Shown here in pieces: positions 43,608-54,250 of a stretch of DNA of 64,000 bases. The stretch is from positions 23,624 to 87,623 of the forward strand of contig NZ_JANXMI010000048.1 in the NCBI RefSeq assembly GCF_025354735.1, in the 5' to 3' direction. The notes beneath the pieces were generated by a model that was not told where the DNA came from, searched no databases, and saw only the letters and a program-made list of their open reading frames with translations. This DNA is from Rugamonas sp. (lineage in GTDB: Bacteria > Pseudomonadota > Gammaproteobacteria > Burkholderiales > Burkholderiaceae_D). The stretch's first letter is position 1. Every line of letters starts with the position of its first letter. The translations under genes were made by a program, and so were the position numbers.

Positions 43608-43688
43608 TCCAGCTCCGGGCCGGCACTGTTTAGCAAGGTGGAACAACAACTTGCAAACGCCGGCCCTGCTGCTTCACAAGGAAATGGA

Positions 43689-44315
43689 ATGAACGGTATG
43701 AACCGAAACCCGGCGCTGGACACTGAAATGCTCGGCCTGGTGCCGATGGTGGTAGAGCAGAGCGGCCGCGGCGAGCGCTCTTACGATATCTACTCGCGTC
43801 TGCTCAAGGAGCGGGTGATCTTCATGGTCGGCCCGGTCAACGACCAGATGGCGAACTTGATTGTCGCCCAGCTGTTGTTCCTGGAAAGCGAAAATCCAGA
43901 CAAGGACATCTCGCTGTACATCAACTCGCCGGGCGGTTCCGTCTCGGCCGGTATGGCGATTTACGATACGATGCAGTTCATCAAGCCCGACGTGTCGACC
44001 TTGTGCACCGGCATGGCCGCCTCGATGGGCGCCTTCCTGCTGGCCGCCGGCGCCAAGGGCAAGCGTTTTTCGCTGCCGAACTCGCGCATCATGATACACC
44101 AGCCGTCGGGCGGCTCGCAGGGCATGGCTTCGGACATCGAAATCCAGGCCAAGGAAATCCTGTACCTGCGCCACCGCCTCAACAGCATCATGGCTGAACG
44201 CACCGGTCAAACGGTCGAACAGATCGCCAAGGACACCGATCGCGACCGTTTCCTGTCGGCCGACGAGTCCGCGGAATACGGTTTGATCGACAAAGTGTTG
44301 ACCACCCGCGCTTGA
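43689..44315 (+). CDS. clpP: ATP-dependent Clp protease proteolytic subunit
   Basis: The 208-residue serine peptidase forms the barrel that works with ClpX. Catalytic residues are Ser112 (AASMGAF) and His137 (MIHQPSGG), with the Asp in [10 protein letters not shown]. The frame is open back to a GTG at 43638, but the ATG at 43689 has AAGG seven bases upstream and gives the usual length. It lies between tig and clpX, the conserved order, and is followed by a terminator. Confidence 0.95.
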   Translation: MNGMNRNPALDTEMLGLVPMVVEQSGRGERSYDIYSRLLKERVIFMVGPVNDQMANLIVAQLLFLESENPDKDISLYINSPGGSVSAGMAIYDTMQFIKPDVSTLCTGMAASMGAFLLAAGAKGKRFSLPNSRIMIHQPSGGSQGMASDIEIQAKEILYLRHRLNSIMAERTGQTVEQIAKDTDRDRFLSADESAEYGLIDKVLTTRA

Positions 44316-44340
44316 TGCGTTACTAGCGGTCTAGCTAAAA

Positions 44341-44378
44341 AAACGCCCGGACGCTCAAACGTTCGGGCGTTTCGTTTT
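44341..44378 (+). terminator. rho-independent terminator after clpP
   Basis: AAACGCCCGGACG and CGTTCGGGCGTTT pair over 13 bp with one G-T wobble around a CTCAAA loop, followed by CGTTTTTA. It separates tig-clpP from clpX, allowing separate control of clpX. Confidence 0.8.
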
Positions 44379-44488
44379 TATTTCGGGTAGCATGGAGTCT
44401 GTAGGCGGTTTTTTCCTGCCGCATACAGACCACCGGCAAGAGACGCCTGCAAGCGCGACCCAACCAGCAACCCAAAGAAAATTGCCCC

Positions 44489-45757
44489 ATGTCAGACAAA
44501 AAATCCTCCAGCGGCGAAAAATTACTGTACTGCTCGTTTTGCGGCAAGAGCCAGCACGAGGTAAAAAAACTGATCGCCGGCCCTTCGGTCTTCATCTGCG
44601 ATGAATGCATAGACTTGTGCAACGACATCATCCGCGACGAAACCTCGGCCATCGAATCGGTCACCGGCGCCAAGTCCGACTTGCCGACGCCGCACGAAAT
44701 CAAGGAATTACTCGATCAGTACGTCATCGGCCAGCAGACGGCCAAGCGCATCCTGTCGGTGGCGGTGTACAACCACTACAAGCGCTTGAAGCACCTGGGC
44801 AAGAAAGACGACATCGAACTCGCCAAGAGCAACATTTTGCTGGTCGGCCCCACCGGCTCCGGCAAGACCCTGCTGGCCCAGACGCTGGCGCGCATGCTCA
44901 ACGTGCCCTTCGTCATCGCCGACGCCACCACCCTGACCGAAGCCGGTTATGTGGGCGAGGACGTCGAAAACATCATCCAGAAGCTGCTGCAAAGCTGCAA
45001 CTACGATGTGGAAAAAGCGCAACGCGGCATCGTCTACATCGATGAGATCGACAAGATTTCCCGCAAGTCCGACAATCCGTCCATCACGCGCGACGTGTCG
45101 GGCGAGGGCGTGCAGCAGGCGCTGCTGAAGCTGATCGAGGGCACCATGGCCTCGGTGCCGCCGCAGGGCGGCCGCAAGCACCCGAACCAGGACTTCGTGC
45201 AGATCGACACGACCAACATCATGTTCATCTGCGGCGGCGCCTTCGACGGCCTGGCCAAGGTCATCGCCAACCGCTCCGAGAAATCGGGCATCGGCTTCTC
45301 GGCCAGCGTCAAGAGCAAGTCCGAGCGCACCGCCAGCGACGTGCTGCTGGAAGCGGAGCCGGAAGACCTCATCAAGTTCGGCCTGATACCGGAACTGGTG
45401 GGTCGCTTGCCGGTCGTCGCCACGCTGTCGGAATTGACGGAAGAGGCGCTGATCCAGATCCTGATCGAGCCGAAGAACGCCCTCATTAAGCAGTATTCCA
45501 AGCTGCTGGACATGGAAGGCGCCGAGCTGGAGATTCGTCCGGCCGCCCTGCACGCCATCGCCAAGAAGGCCCTGGCGCGCAAGACCGGCGCCCGCGGCCT
45601 GCGCTCCATCCTGGAACACGCTCTGCTCGACGTCATGTACGAATTGCCGAACGAAACGAATGTGACCAAGGTGGTGATCGATGAAAACACGATCACCAGC
45701 GGCGCCAAGCCTTTATTGATCTACCAGGAGCCCGCCAAAGTCTCCGGTGAAAACTAA
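44489..45757 (+). CDS. clpX: ATP-dependent Clp protease ATP-binding subunit
   Basis: The 422-residue AAA+ unfoldase feeds substrates to ClpP. An N-terminal C4 zinc finger (Cys15, Cys18, Cys37, Cys40) precedes the ATPase with Walker A GPTGSGKT, Walker B VYIDEIDK and sensor region [10 protein letters not shown]. Length and order fit the family. The start ATG lies about 110 bp after the clpP terminator. Confidence 0.96.
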   Translation: MSDKKSSSGEKLLYCSFCGKSQHEVKKLIAGPSVFICDECIDLCNDIIRDETSAIESVTGAKSDLPTPHEIKELLDQYVIGQQTAKRILSVAVYNHYKRLKHLGKKDDIELAKSNILLVGPTGSGKTLLAQTLARMLNVPFVIADATTLTEAGYVGEDVENIIQKLLQSCNYDVEKAQRGIVYIDEIDKISRKSDNPSITRDVSGEGVQQALLKLIEGTMASVPPQGGRKHPNQDFVQIDTTNIMFICGGAFDGLAKVIANRSEKSGIGFSASVKSKSERTASDVLLEAEPEDLIKFGLIPELVGRLPVVATLSELTEEALIQILIEPKNALIKQYSKLLDMEGAELEIRPAALHAIAKKALARKTGARGLRSILEHALLDVMYELPNETNVTKVVIDENTITSGAKPLLIYQEPAKVSGEN

Positions 45758-45788
45758 TTGATAGCTCAATAACTTCTGCACACCGTGG

Positions 45789-45834
45789 GCGAAATTCGTA
45801 AAAACAATTTCGCATCCGTAGTACCAAGCGGTAC
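45789..45834. repeat. two inverted repeats between clpX and lon
   Basis: GCGAAATT (45789-45796) and AATTTCGC (45806-45813) form a perfect 8-bp stem around nine bases. GTACC (45821-45825) and GGTAC (45830-45834) form a second small hairpin. Neither has a T tract, so they are not obvious terminators; they could be operator sites or mRNA-stability structures downstream of clpX. Confidence 0.5.
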
Positions 45835-45873
45835 AATTTAAATCAATAAAAGATATCAGGCTTCAGTCGGAAA

Positions 45874-45908
45874 GCCACACGCGACACCTGTGCCGCGCGT
45901 GGCTTTTT
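45874..45908 (+). terminator. terminator between clpX and lon
   Basis: GCCACACGCG and CGCGCGTGGC pair with one mismatch and are followed by five T residues. It closes the clpX transcript about 115 bp after its stop, so lon (ATG at 46052) should have its own promoter within 45910-46050. No promoter boxes could be assigned there with confidence. Confidence 0.75.
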
Positions 45909-46051
45909 CATTTGAACTGCTATCATTTAGAGCATGGCAACCGGGGTTCCGGGCAATAGTTAATATTTCTGAGAATTATTTCAGGTTGTCGGTCTTGTGA
46001 TTCGGCAAAAGAGCGCCCACATCATCAATACGCTTTCATATAAGGTACGCC

Positions 46052-48463
<2,412 letters not shown>

Positions 48464-48484
48464 GCTTTGCTTAATATGTAGTCA

Positions 48485-48518
48485 AAACAAGCGCCTTATA
48501 GGCGCTTGTTTCTTATTT
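48485..48518 (+). terminator. rho-independent terminator after lon
   Basis: AAACAAGCGCC and GGCGCTTGTTT form a perfect 11-bp stem around TTATA, followed by CTTATTT. It lies about 20 bp after the lon stop. Confidence 0.8.
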
Positions 48519-48666
48519 AAAGTCCTTTTCCCGCCCTGCGGCGCTTGACACGCAGGGCGTGCCGCTTGTTTAATACGCCCTGAGATTTTCTCTGCCGCTG
48601 ATTGTTGTTTAATTACAGAATCAAACACGGTACAAACGATATAAACCTTTGTGACGGGGATTGCTA

Positions 48667-48939
48667 GTGAATAAGACTGAATTGATCGACCATATTGCCA
48701 CCACCGCCGATATTTCGAAAGCGGCTGCTGCGCGCGCACTCGATGCCGTGATCGACGGTGTCACCACCACTTTGAAGAAGAATGACAGCGTCACCCTGGT
48801 CGGCTTCGGCACCTTCTCCGTGAGCGAACGCGCTGCCCGCACCGGCCGCAATCCGCGCACCAAGGAAGCGATTGAAATCGCCGCCGCCAAAGTTCCTAAA
48901 TTTAAAGCTGGTAAAGCTTTGAAGGATGCTGTAAACTAA
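48667..48939 (+). CDS. hupB: DNA-binding protein HU (beta-type)
   Basis: The 90-residue histone-like protein bends and compacts DNA as a dimer. The frame is open to a TTG at 48661, but the GTG at 48667 gives the canonical start [11 protein letters not shown] and has GGGGA six bases upstream. The DNA-binding arm carries [12 protein letters not shown] and the C-terminus is [11 protein letters not shown]. It lies between lon and the tRNA cluster, the common order. Confidence 0.96.
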   Translation: MNKTELIDHIATTADISKAAAARALDAVIDGVTTTLKKNDSVTLVGFGTFSVSERAARTGRNPRTKEAIEIAAAKVPKFKAGKALKDAVN

Positions 48940-48989
48940 CGGACTTCAGTGAGTTGACTGCTCATTGATACAGTTAAATCGGCAGTAGC

Positions 48990-49065
48990 GGGCGCTTAGC
49001 TCAGTTGGTAGAGCGGAACCCTTACAAGGTTTAGGTCGGGAGTTCGAGCCTCTCAGCGCCCACCA
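48990..49065 (+). tRNA. tRNA-Val (anticodon UAC)
   Basis: The 76-base gene has acceptor stem GGGCGCT / AGCGCCC, discriminator A and encoded CCA. The anticodon loop CTTACAA gives UAC. It starts 50 bp after hupB. Confidence 0.96.
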
Positions 49066-49095
49066 GTTTAATTGTCGTCGTAGCGTGTATTTGTT

Positions 49096-49172
49096 GGAGC
49101 GGTAGTTCAGTTGGTTAGAATACCGGCCTGTCACGCCGGGGGTCGCGGGTTCGAGTCCCGTCCGCTCCGCCA
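49096..49172 (+). tRNA. tRNA-Asp (anticodon GUC), copy 1
   Basis: The 77-base gene has acceptor stem GGAGCGG / CCGCTCC, discriminator G and CCA, with anticodon GTC in the loop CTGTCAC. Bases 49087-49096 (GTATTTGTTG) are exactly complementary to 49171-49180 (CAACAAATAC), so the leader and trailer of this precursor can extend the acceptor helix. Confidence 0.96.
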
Positions 49173-49217
49173 ACAAATACAAACTCGGACATCGTCGTTG
49201 TTGCATCGTTACTACCA

Positions 49218-49294
49218 GGAGCGGTAGTTCAGTTGGTTAGAATACCGGCCTGTCACGCCGGGGGTCGCGGGTTCGAGTCCCGTCCGCTCCGCCA
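49218..49294 (+). tRNA. tRNA-Asp (anticodon GUC), copy 2
   Basis: This gene is identical to copy 1 over all 77 bases, with the same GTC anticodon. The spacer between the copies is 45 bp and does not repeat the leader-trailer complementarity. Confidence 0.96.
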
Positions 49295-49302
49295 GAATAT
49301 GA

Positions 49303-49336
49303 AAACCTCGCAGATATAATGTCTGCGGGGTTTTTT
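49303..49336 (+). terminator. terminator after the tRNA cluster
   Basis: CCTCGCAGA and TCTGCGGGG pair with one wobble around TATAATG, followed by six T residues. It ends the tRNA-Val/Asp/Asp transcript. Confidence 0.78.
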
Positions 49337-49595
49337 CATTTATAAGCCGGATTAATTCTTCGCTGCGATATTCAAGCCGGCTTTATTCCACCTTATGGTC
49401 CCGCATTGAATGGCGCCGGCCTCTGCGCGCCATGGCCGCCCATGCCGCCGCGTTAGCTCGGCTTGTCATTCCTGCCATGATTTACACTTGCTATCGCGGT
49501 GGGCGCACTGTAAAATCGCGTGATACCGATTTCCGCAGCAGGTTCTTGCTTCACTATGCCGCGTAAATCGTTGAATTCATTGAATTAAAAGGGGA
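49337..49595. other. intergenic stretch between tRNA terminator and ppiD leader
   Basis: This part of the 410-bp gap between tRNA-Asp and ppiD holds no supported gene. It is more AT-rich toward 49540-49590 (TTGAATTCATTGAATTAAAA), just before a tRNA-like remnant and a hairpin. The ppiD promoter presumably lies here; boxes could not be assigned. Confidence 0.35.
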
Positions 49596-49632
49596 AGTGG
49601 AGCGAACTTCAGCTGTCCCGTCCACTCCGCCA
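49596..49632 (+). other. tRNA-Asp-like remnant
   Basis: Bases 49614-49632 (GTCCCGTCCACTCCGCCA core) match the 3' end of the two tRNA-Asp genes with one change in the acceptor stem (CCACTCC for CCGCTCC). AGTGGAGCG at 49596-49604 resembles the 5' end, with a change that restores pairing (GTGGA/TCCAC). The D and anticodon arms are missing; only about ten bases lie between. It looks like a third tRNA-Asp copy that lost its middle. Confidence 0.6.
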
Positions 49633-49642
49633 ACACCGGAAC

Positions 49643-49668
49643 AGGCGAACGAGAGTTCGCCTTTTTTT
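49643..49668 (+). terminator. terminator-like hairpin in the ppiD leader
   Basis: AGGCGAAC-GAGA-GTTCGCCT is a perfect 8-bp stem with a tetraloop followed by seven T residues. It is only 37 bp before the ppiD ATG, so it may have served the tRNA remnant upstream, or act as an attenuator for ppiD. Confidence 0.75.
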
Positions 49669-49704
49669 GTATGCGCATTTCCACTCAATCCGAATTGGCT
49701 GACC

Positions 49705-51639
49705 ATGTTTGAATTTATCCGCACCCATCAACGTCTGATGCAGTTCCTGCTGGCACTGCTCATCATTCCCTTCATGTTTGCCGGCGTCAGCGGCGGTGTG
49801 CAGCTTTTCAGTGAAAACGCTAACACCATCGCCAAGGTCGATGGCAAGCCGCTGACCCAGCAAGAGTTCGAAGCGGGCGTGCGCCAGCAGCTCGACAGCT
49901 ATCGCCAGCGCATGGGCGCCCAGTTCGACCAGAAAATGTTCGATACGCCCGAATTCAAGCAAAATGTCTTCGATTCCCTCGTGGCCCAGCGTTCGCTGGC
50001 GGCGGAAGTGTCGCGCAGCCACCTGACCGTCAGCGACGAGGCCCTGCACAAGGAAATCCTGGAGCGCTTCGCCCAACTGCGTGCGGCCGACGGCAAGTTC
50101 GATACCGCGACCTACGTCGCCGTGCTGCGCCAGCAGGGCATGAGCCCGTCGCAATACGAAGCGTCGGTGCGCCGTGAGATGGCCTTGCAGCAAGTTGGCT
50201 ACGCCGTCGAAGGCACGGCCTTCTCGCCGCGCACGGTGGCCACCCAGATTTCCGACCTCGGAGCCCAAGAGCGCGAAGTGCAGGAACTGATGTTGCCGGT
50301 GTCAGACTTCGTGTCGCAAGTCAAGGTGAGCGACGAGATGGTCAAGGCCTTCTACGGCAAGAACAGCCAGTTCTTCCAGATTCCCGAGCAGGCCAAGATC
50401 GAATACGTGGTGCTCAGCCCGACCGCCGTGCAAGACCAGGTCAGCGTGACGGACGCCGAAGTGGCGGCCTTCTACGCCCAGGAACAGAAACGCTACACGT
50501 CGCCGGAATCGCGCCGCGCCAGCCACATCCTGGTCGCCGTCAAGAAAGACGCCAGCGCCGCCGACAAGGCCGCCGCCAAAGCCAAGGCCGAGGCCATCCT
50601 GGCCGACGTGCGCAAGAACCCGGCCGACTTCGCCAAGATCGCCAAAGCCAAATCGGAAGACCCGGTGTCGGCCGAGCAGGGCGGCGATCTGGACGTGGTC
50701 GAAAAAGGCGCGCTGCCCAAGCCGCTGGAAGACGCCGTCTACCGGCTCAAGCAGGGCGAGATCAGCGATGTCGTCGCTTCCGAGTTCGGCTATCACATCG
50801 TGACCGTGACGGCGCTCAAGCCGGCCGTCGTCAAGCCGCTGGACGAGGTCAAGAACGACATCGTCGCCGACCTGAAGAAGCAAAAAGCCGGCAAGAAATA
50901 TTCCGAGATGGCCGAGCAGTTCAACAACACCGTCTACGAACAGTCCGACAGCCTCAAGCCGGTGGCCGACAAGCTGAAGCTGACCGTGGAAACGGCCACC
51001 GTGACCCGCACGCCATCGCCGGCGCTGGGCGCGGCGCCGTTCAACAACGCCAAGTTCCTGACCGCGCTGTTCTCCGCCGACGCCTTGAAGAGCAAGCGCA
51101 ACACGGAAGCCGTGGAAGCGGCGCCGAGCACGCTGATCTCGGCCCGCATCGTCGACTACAAGCCGGCCAGCAAGCGTCCGCTGGCCGAGGTGGCCGACCA
51201 GATCCGCCAGCGCGTGACGATGGATGAAGCGCTCAAGCTGGCCCAAAAGACCGGCGCCGACAAGCTGGCCGCGTTCCAGAAATCGGGCGACGCCACCGGT
51301 TTCGGCGCCGTCAAGACCGTCTCGCGCGCCAAGGCCGAGGGTTTGAACGGCCTGGCGGCGCAGCAGGTGCTCAAGGCCGACACGGCCAAGCTGCCGGCCT
51401 ACGTCGGTGTCGATATTCCGGGCCAGGGTTATGGCATCTACCGCATCGGCAAGGTCGGCCAGCCGGCCCAGCCCGATGTCGCCGCCCGCCAGTCCGATGC
51501 CGAGAATATCGCGCGCGCGCTCGGTCAGCAGGAATTGTTCGACTATGTCGAAGTGCTCAAGCTGAAGTCCAAGGTCAAAGTCATCAAGCCTGTCGCCTCC
51601 CTGACCGGCACGGCGGAGAGCGCGCCGGAACCGCAGTAA
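49705..51639 (+). CDS. ppiD: peptidyl-prolyl isomerase / periplasmic chaperone
   Basis: The 644-residue protein is anchored by one N-terminal membrane segment (LMQFLLALLIIPFMFAGVSGG) and has a SurA-N-like domain followed by a parvulin domain at about 270-365 (SRRASHILVAVKKD... GGDLDVVEKGALPKPLEDAVYRLKQGEISDVV). PpiD works at the SecYEG exit to help outer-membrane proteins fold. The frame is open to 49597, but the ATG at 49705 gives the family start MFEFIRTHQRLMQ. A bidirectional terminator follows. Confidence 0.93.
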   Translation: MFEFIRTHQRLMQFLLALLIIPFMFAGVSGGVQLFSENANTIAKVDGKPLTQQEFEAGVRQQLDSYRQRMGAQFDQKMFDTPEFKQNVFDSLVAQRSLAAEVSRSHLTVSDEALHKEILERFAQLRAADGKFDTATYVAVLRQQGMSPSQYEASVRREMALQQVGYAVEGTAFSPRTVATQISDLGAQEREVQELMLPVSDFVSQVKVSDEMVKAFYGKNSQFFQIPEQAKIEYVVLSPTAVQDQVSVTDAEVAAFYAQEQKRYTSPESRRASHILVAVKKDASAADKAAAKAKAEAILADVRKNPADFAKIAKAKSEDPVSAEQGGDLDVVEKGALPKPLEDAVYRLKQGEISDVVASEFGYHIVTVTALKPAVVKPLDEVKNDIVADLKKQKAGKKYSEMAEQFNNTVYEQSDSLKPVADKLKLTVETATVTRTPSPALGAAPFNNAKFLTALFSADALKSKRNTEAVEAAPSTLISARIVDYKPASKRPLAEVADQIRQRVTMDEALKLAQKTGADKLAAFQKSGDATGFGAVKTVSRAKAEGLNGLAAQQVLKADTAKLPAYVGVDIPGQGYGIYRIGKVGQPAQPDVAARQSDAENIARALGQQELFDYVEVLKLKSKVKVIKPVASLTGTAESAPEPQ

Positions 51640-51654
51640 TCTGAGTTGCCCAGC

Positions 51655-51680
51655 AAAAAAGCCGCTTGCGCGGCTTTTTT
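51655..51680. terminator. bidirectional terminator between ppiD and mnmH
   Basis: AAAAAAGCCGC-TTGC-GCGGCTTTTTT is a short GC stem flanked by six A and six T residues, so it can end transcription from both the ppiD side and the mnmH side. Confidence 0.8.
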
Positions 51681-51708
51681 GCGTTTACGGCCGGGCGTGG
51701 TGAATGCC

Positions 51709-52767
51709 CTACAGGTCGGCGTGCAGATGGCGCGCGGCGGCCACGAACGCCGCCGGCGAAATATCGTCGAGCTCCAGCACCTCGGCCTGCGCGTAGCTGG
51801 TGAAGTTGCGGTCTATCGAACGCAGATAGGCCGGATCGTAATGGTCGGCCAGCAGTTCGCCGACCAGCGTTTCCATCTGGCCCTCATTGGCCAGCGCGTG
51901 CCAGCGCGTGATTTTTTCGCGGCCGTGCAGCGTCACGAGGCAATCGAGTTGCGCGTTCAGCGACGCCGGGTCGACGGTGAAGTGGGCGTAATCCTCCATC
52001 AGCAGGCGCACCCGGTTGGCGCGCGACAGCGTCAGCGAAATGCACGGCGAGGCGCGCATGGTCTGCATCAGCGCCGCCGGCACGCGCAACTGGCCGACCT
52101 TTTTGCTTTCCGATTCGACGAACACGGGCAGCGCCGGATCGAACTTGCGCAGCCGGTCCCAGATCGCGCTCTCGAAGGCCTTTTGCGAGGGCTGGGGATG
52201 GCTGGGCAGCTCGCCCAGCACCGAGCCGCGGTGCGCCGCCAGCTGTTCCAGGTCCAGCACCTGCGCGCCGCGCGCCGCCAGCACTTCCAGCAGCCGGCTC
52301 TTGCCGCTGCCGGTGGTGCCGCAGACGACCCGCAGCGACAGCGCCGGCGCCACTTCCAGCGCCGCGTTGACGTGGTTGCGGAAGGCCTTGTAGCCGCCGT
52401 CGAGCTGCACCACCGGCCAGCCTATCTTGGCCAGGATGTGGGCCATGGCGCCGCTGCGGTTGCCGCCGCGCCAGCAGTAGACCAGCGGCTTCCAGTCGCG
52501 CGGCCGGTCGAGGAAATGGTTCTCGATGTGGGCCGCGATATTTTTCGCCACCATGACGGCGCCGACCTTCTTGGCTTCGAAGGCGTTGACCTGCTTGTAC
52601 ATGGTGCCGACGGCGATGCGCTGCGCGTCGTCGAGCACCGGGCAGTTGATGGCGCCGGGCAGGTGGTCGAGCGCGAACTCGGACGGGCTGCGCGCGTCGA
52701 TGATGGCGTCGTAGCTGTCGAGCTGCGGCAGCACTTCTTCAAAACTGAGGATAGCGGGATACTTCAT
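51709..52767 (-). CDS. mnmH: tRNA 2-selenouridine synthase
   Basis: The 352-residue enzyme replaces the sulfur of 2-thiouridine in tRNA wobble positions by selenium, via a geranylated intermediate. An N-terminal rhodanese domain has the active Cys near 97 in YCWRGGNRSG, and a P-loop follows (CGTTGSGKSRLL). It needs selenophosphate from SelD, which is not in the window. Its ATG overlaps the TGA of tesA, so the two are translationally coupled. Confidence 0.93.
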   Translation of the reverse strand: MKYPAILSFEEVLPQLDSYDAIIDARSPSEFALDHLPGAINCPVLDDAQRIAVGTMYKQVNAFEAKKVGAVMVAKNIAAHIENHFLDRPRDWKPLVYCWRGGNRSGAMAHILAKIGWPVVQLDGGYKAFRNHVNAALEVAPALSLRVVCGTTGSGKSRLLEVLAARGAQVLDLEQLAAHRGSVLGELPSHPQPSQKAFESAIWDRLRKFDPALPVFVESESKKVGQLRVPAALMQTMRASPCISLTLSRANRVRLLMEDYAHFTVDPASLNAQLDCLVTLHGREKITRWHALANEGQMETLVGELLADHYDPAYLRSIDRNFTSYAQAEVLELDDISPAAFVAAARHLHADL

Positions 52768-53456
52768 CGTGCCTTCAATGTCTTTTCTACGGTCGGCCAG
52801 ATATTGGCCAGGATGGTTGGATGGGCCGCGGCCAGCGGATGCAGGCCGTCGGCCTGGAGCAGCTGCGGCTTGTCGGCCACGCCTTCGAGCATGAAGGGCA
52901 CCAGCGCCACCTTGGCCTGCTTGCTCAGCGTGCCGTACATGGCGAAAAATTTGTCGGCGTAATCGCGGCCGTAATTGGGCGGCATGCGCATTCCGACCAG
53001 CACCACCTTGGCGCCGTCCTGCTGCGCGGCGGCCGCCATGGCGCGCAGATTGTTTTCGGCGGCGGCCACCGGCAGGCCGCGCAGGCCGTCGTTGGCGCCC
53101 AGTTCGATGACCACCAGCGCCGGATGATATTTGGCCAGCAGCGCCGGCAGGCGCGTGCGCCCGCCGCTGGTGGTTTCGCCGCTGACGCTGGCGTTGACGA
53201 CGTCGGCGTCGATGGGATCCCGCTTCAGGCGCGGCGCCATCAGCGCGACCCAGCCGGCGCCGCGGCTCAGGCCATATTCGGCCGACAGGCTGTCGCCCAC
53301 CACGAGTACGGTTTTTGGTGCAGAATAGGCGGGCGCGCAGCTGCCCAGCAGCAGGGCCGCCAGCACGGCGCGAATATTCACCGACCGCAGATTGCGCACG
53401 GACCGATGTGGTTTGCTGTTCAACTTGGCCTTCAACTTACTTAACAAGATCCGCAT
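52764..53456 (-). CDS. tesA: arylesterase / lysophospholipase, GDSL family (TesA-like)
   Basis: This SGNH hydrolase has the nucleophile block VVGDSLSAEYGL, the GANDG block and the catalytic DGLHP near the C-terminus. A signal peptide (VLAALLLGSCAPAYSA) puts it in the periplasm. The frame allows 230 residues from an ATG at 53456, but the GTG at 53381 gives MNIRAVLAALLLG, a more typical start of ~205 residues; the choice is open. It hydrolyses acyl esters. It is divergent from the ABC ATPase gene. Confidence 0.9.
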   Translation of the reverse strand: MRILLSKLKAKLNSKPHRSVRNLRSVNIRAVLAALLLGSCAPAYSAPKTVLVVGDSLSAEYGLSRGAGWVALMAPRLKRDPIDADVVNASVSGETTSGGRTRLPALLAKYHPALVVIELGANDGLRGLPVAAAENNLRAMAAAAQQDGAKVVLVGMRMPPNYGRDYADKFFAMYGTLSKQAKVALVPFMLEGVADKPQLLQADGLHPLAAAHPTILANIWPTVEKTLKAR

Positions 53457-54213
53457 GCCCGATTTTCCTCAAGCGTCTTCGATACCATTCGTTCCGGAAG
53501 CTCCGGCCACGTCCCCGGCCATGGGCGCCCACGGCGCCGCCCGCGCGCTGCCGGCCGCCATCGAAGTGGCGGGGCTCAGCAAGCGCGTGGCCGACGCCAG
53601 CGGCGAGCTGACCATACTGCACAGCGTGGATTTTACAGTGCAAAGGGCCGAGACGCTCGCCATCGTCGGCGCCTCCGGTTCCGGCAAGTCCACGCTGCTC
53701 GGTTTACTGGCCGGCCTGGACACGCCGAGCGGCGGCCGCGTGGTGCTCGACGGCGCCGATATCTACGCGCTCGATGAGGATGGCCGCGCCCAGCTGCGCA
53801 TGGCCAAGCTGGGGTTTGTGTTCCAGTCCTTCCAGCTGTTGACCCATTTGACGGCGGTGGAAAACGTGATGCTGCCGCTGGAGCTGCGCGGCGAAGCGCA
53901 GCCGCGCGAAAAGGCCGAGGCGATGCTGGCGCGGGTGGGACTGTCGTCGCGGCTAAAGCACTATCCGAAATATCTGTCGGGCGGCGAGCAGCAGCGCGTG
54001 GCGCTGGCGCGCGCCTTCGTGACGCAGCCGCCGCTGCTGTTCGCCGACGAGCCCACCGGCAGCCTCGATGCGGCCACCGGCGAAGCGGTGATCCAGCTGA
54101 TGTTCGAGTTGAACCGCGAGCACGGCTCGACCTTGGTGCTGGTGACGCACGACAGCTCGATCGCCGCGCGCTGCGGCCGCACCATCACGATCGCGGCCGG
54201 GCGGCTGGTTTAG
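53455..54213 (+). CDS. ABC transporter ATP-binding protein, YbbA/LolD-like
   Basis: The 252-residue ATPase has Walker A GASGSGKSTLLG, Q-loop FVFQSFQLL, signature LSGGEQQRVALARA and Walker B LLFADEPTG, with the MacB/LolD/YbbA-type sequence. In E. coli ybbA is divergent from tesA and followed by the permease ybbP; here tesA is next to it but no FtsX-like permease follows. Its ATG overlaps the longest tesA start codon on the other strand (GCATGC). A later ATG at 53521 is possible. Confidence 0.9.
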   Translation: MPDFPQASSIPFVPEAPATSPAMGAHGAARALPAAIEVAGLSKRVADASGELTILHSVDFTVQRAETLAIVGASGSGKSTLLGLLAGLDTPSGGRVVLDGADIYALDEDGRAQLRMAKLGFVFQSFQLLTHLTAVENVMLPLELRGEAQPREKAEAMLARVGLSSRLKHYPKYLSGGEQQRVALARAFVTQPPLLFADEPTGSLDAATGEAVIQLMFELNREHGSTLVLVTHDSSIAARCGRTITIAAGRLV

Positions 54214-54250
54214 GGTTCGGCGCGACTGAGCAGCGGCAAACCGCCGACTT

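Noticed and set aside
43638..43688. Extended N-terminus of ClpP from a GTG
   Set aside because: The ATG at 43689 has a better ribosome binding site and gives the usual ClpP length; the extension is not expected in the family.
45910..46051. Heat-shock (sigma-32) promoter for lon
   Set aside because: Expected for lon from biology, but no convincing CTTGAA-type -35 with CCCCAT-type -10 was visible.
49597..49704. Extended N-terminus of PpiD
   Set aside because: The extension runs through the tRNA remnant and the terminator hairpin; the family start MFEFIRTHQ is at 49705.
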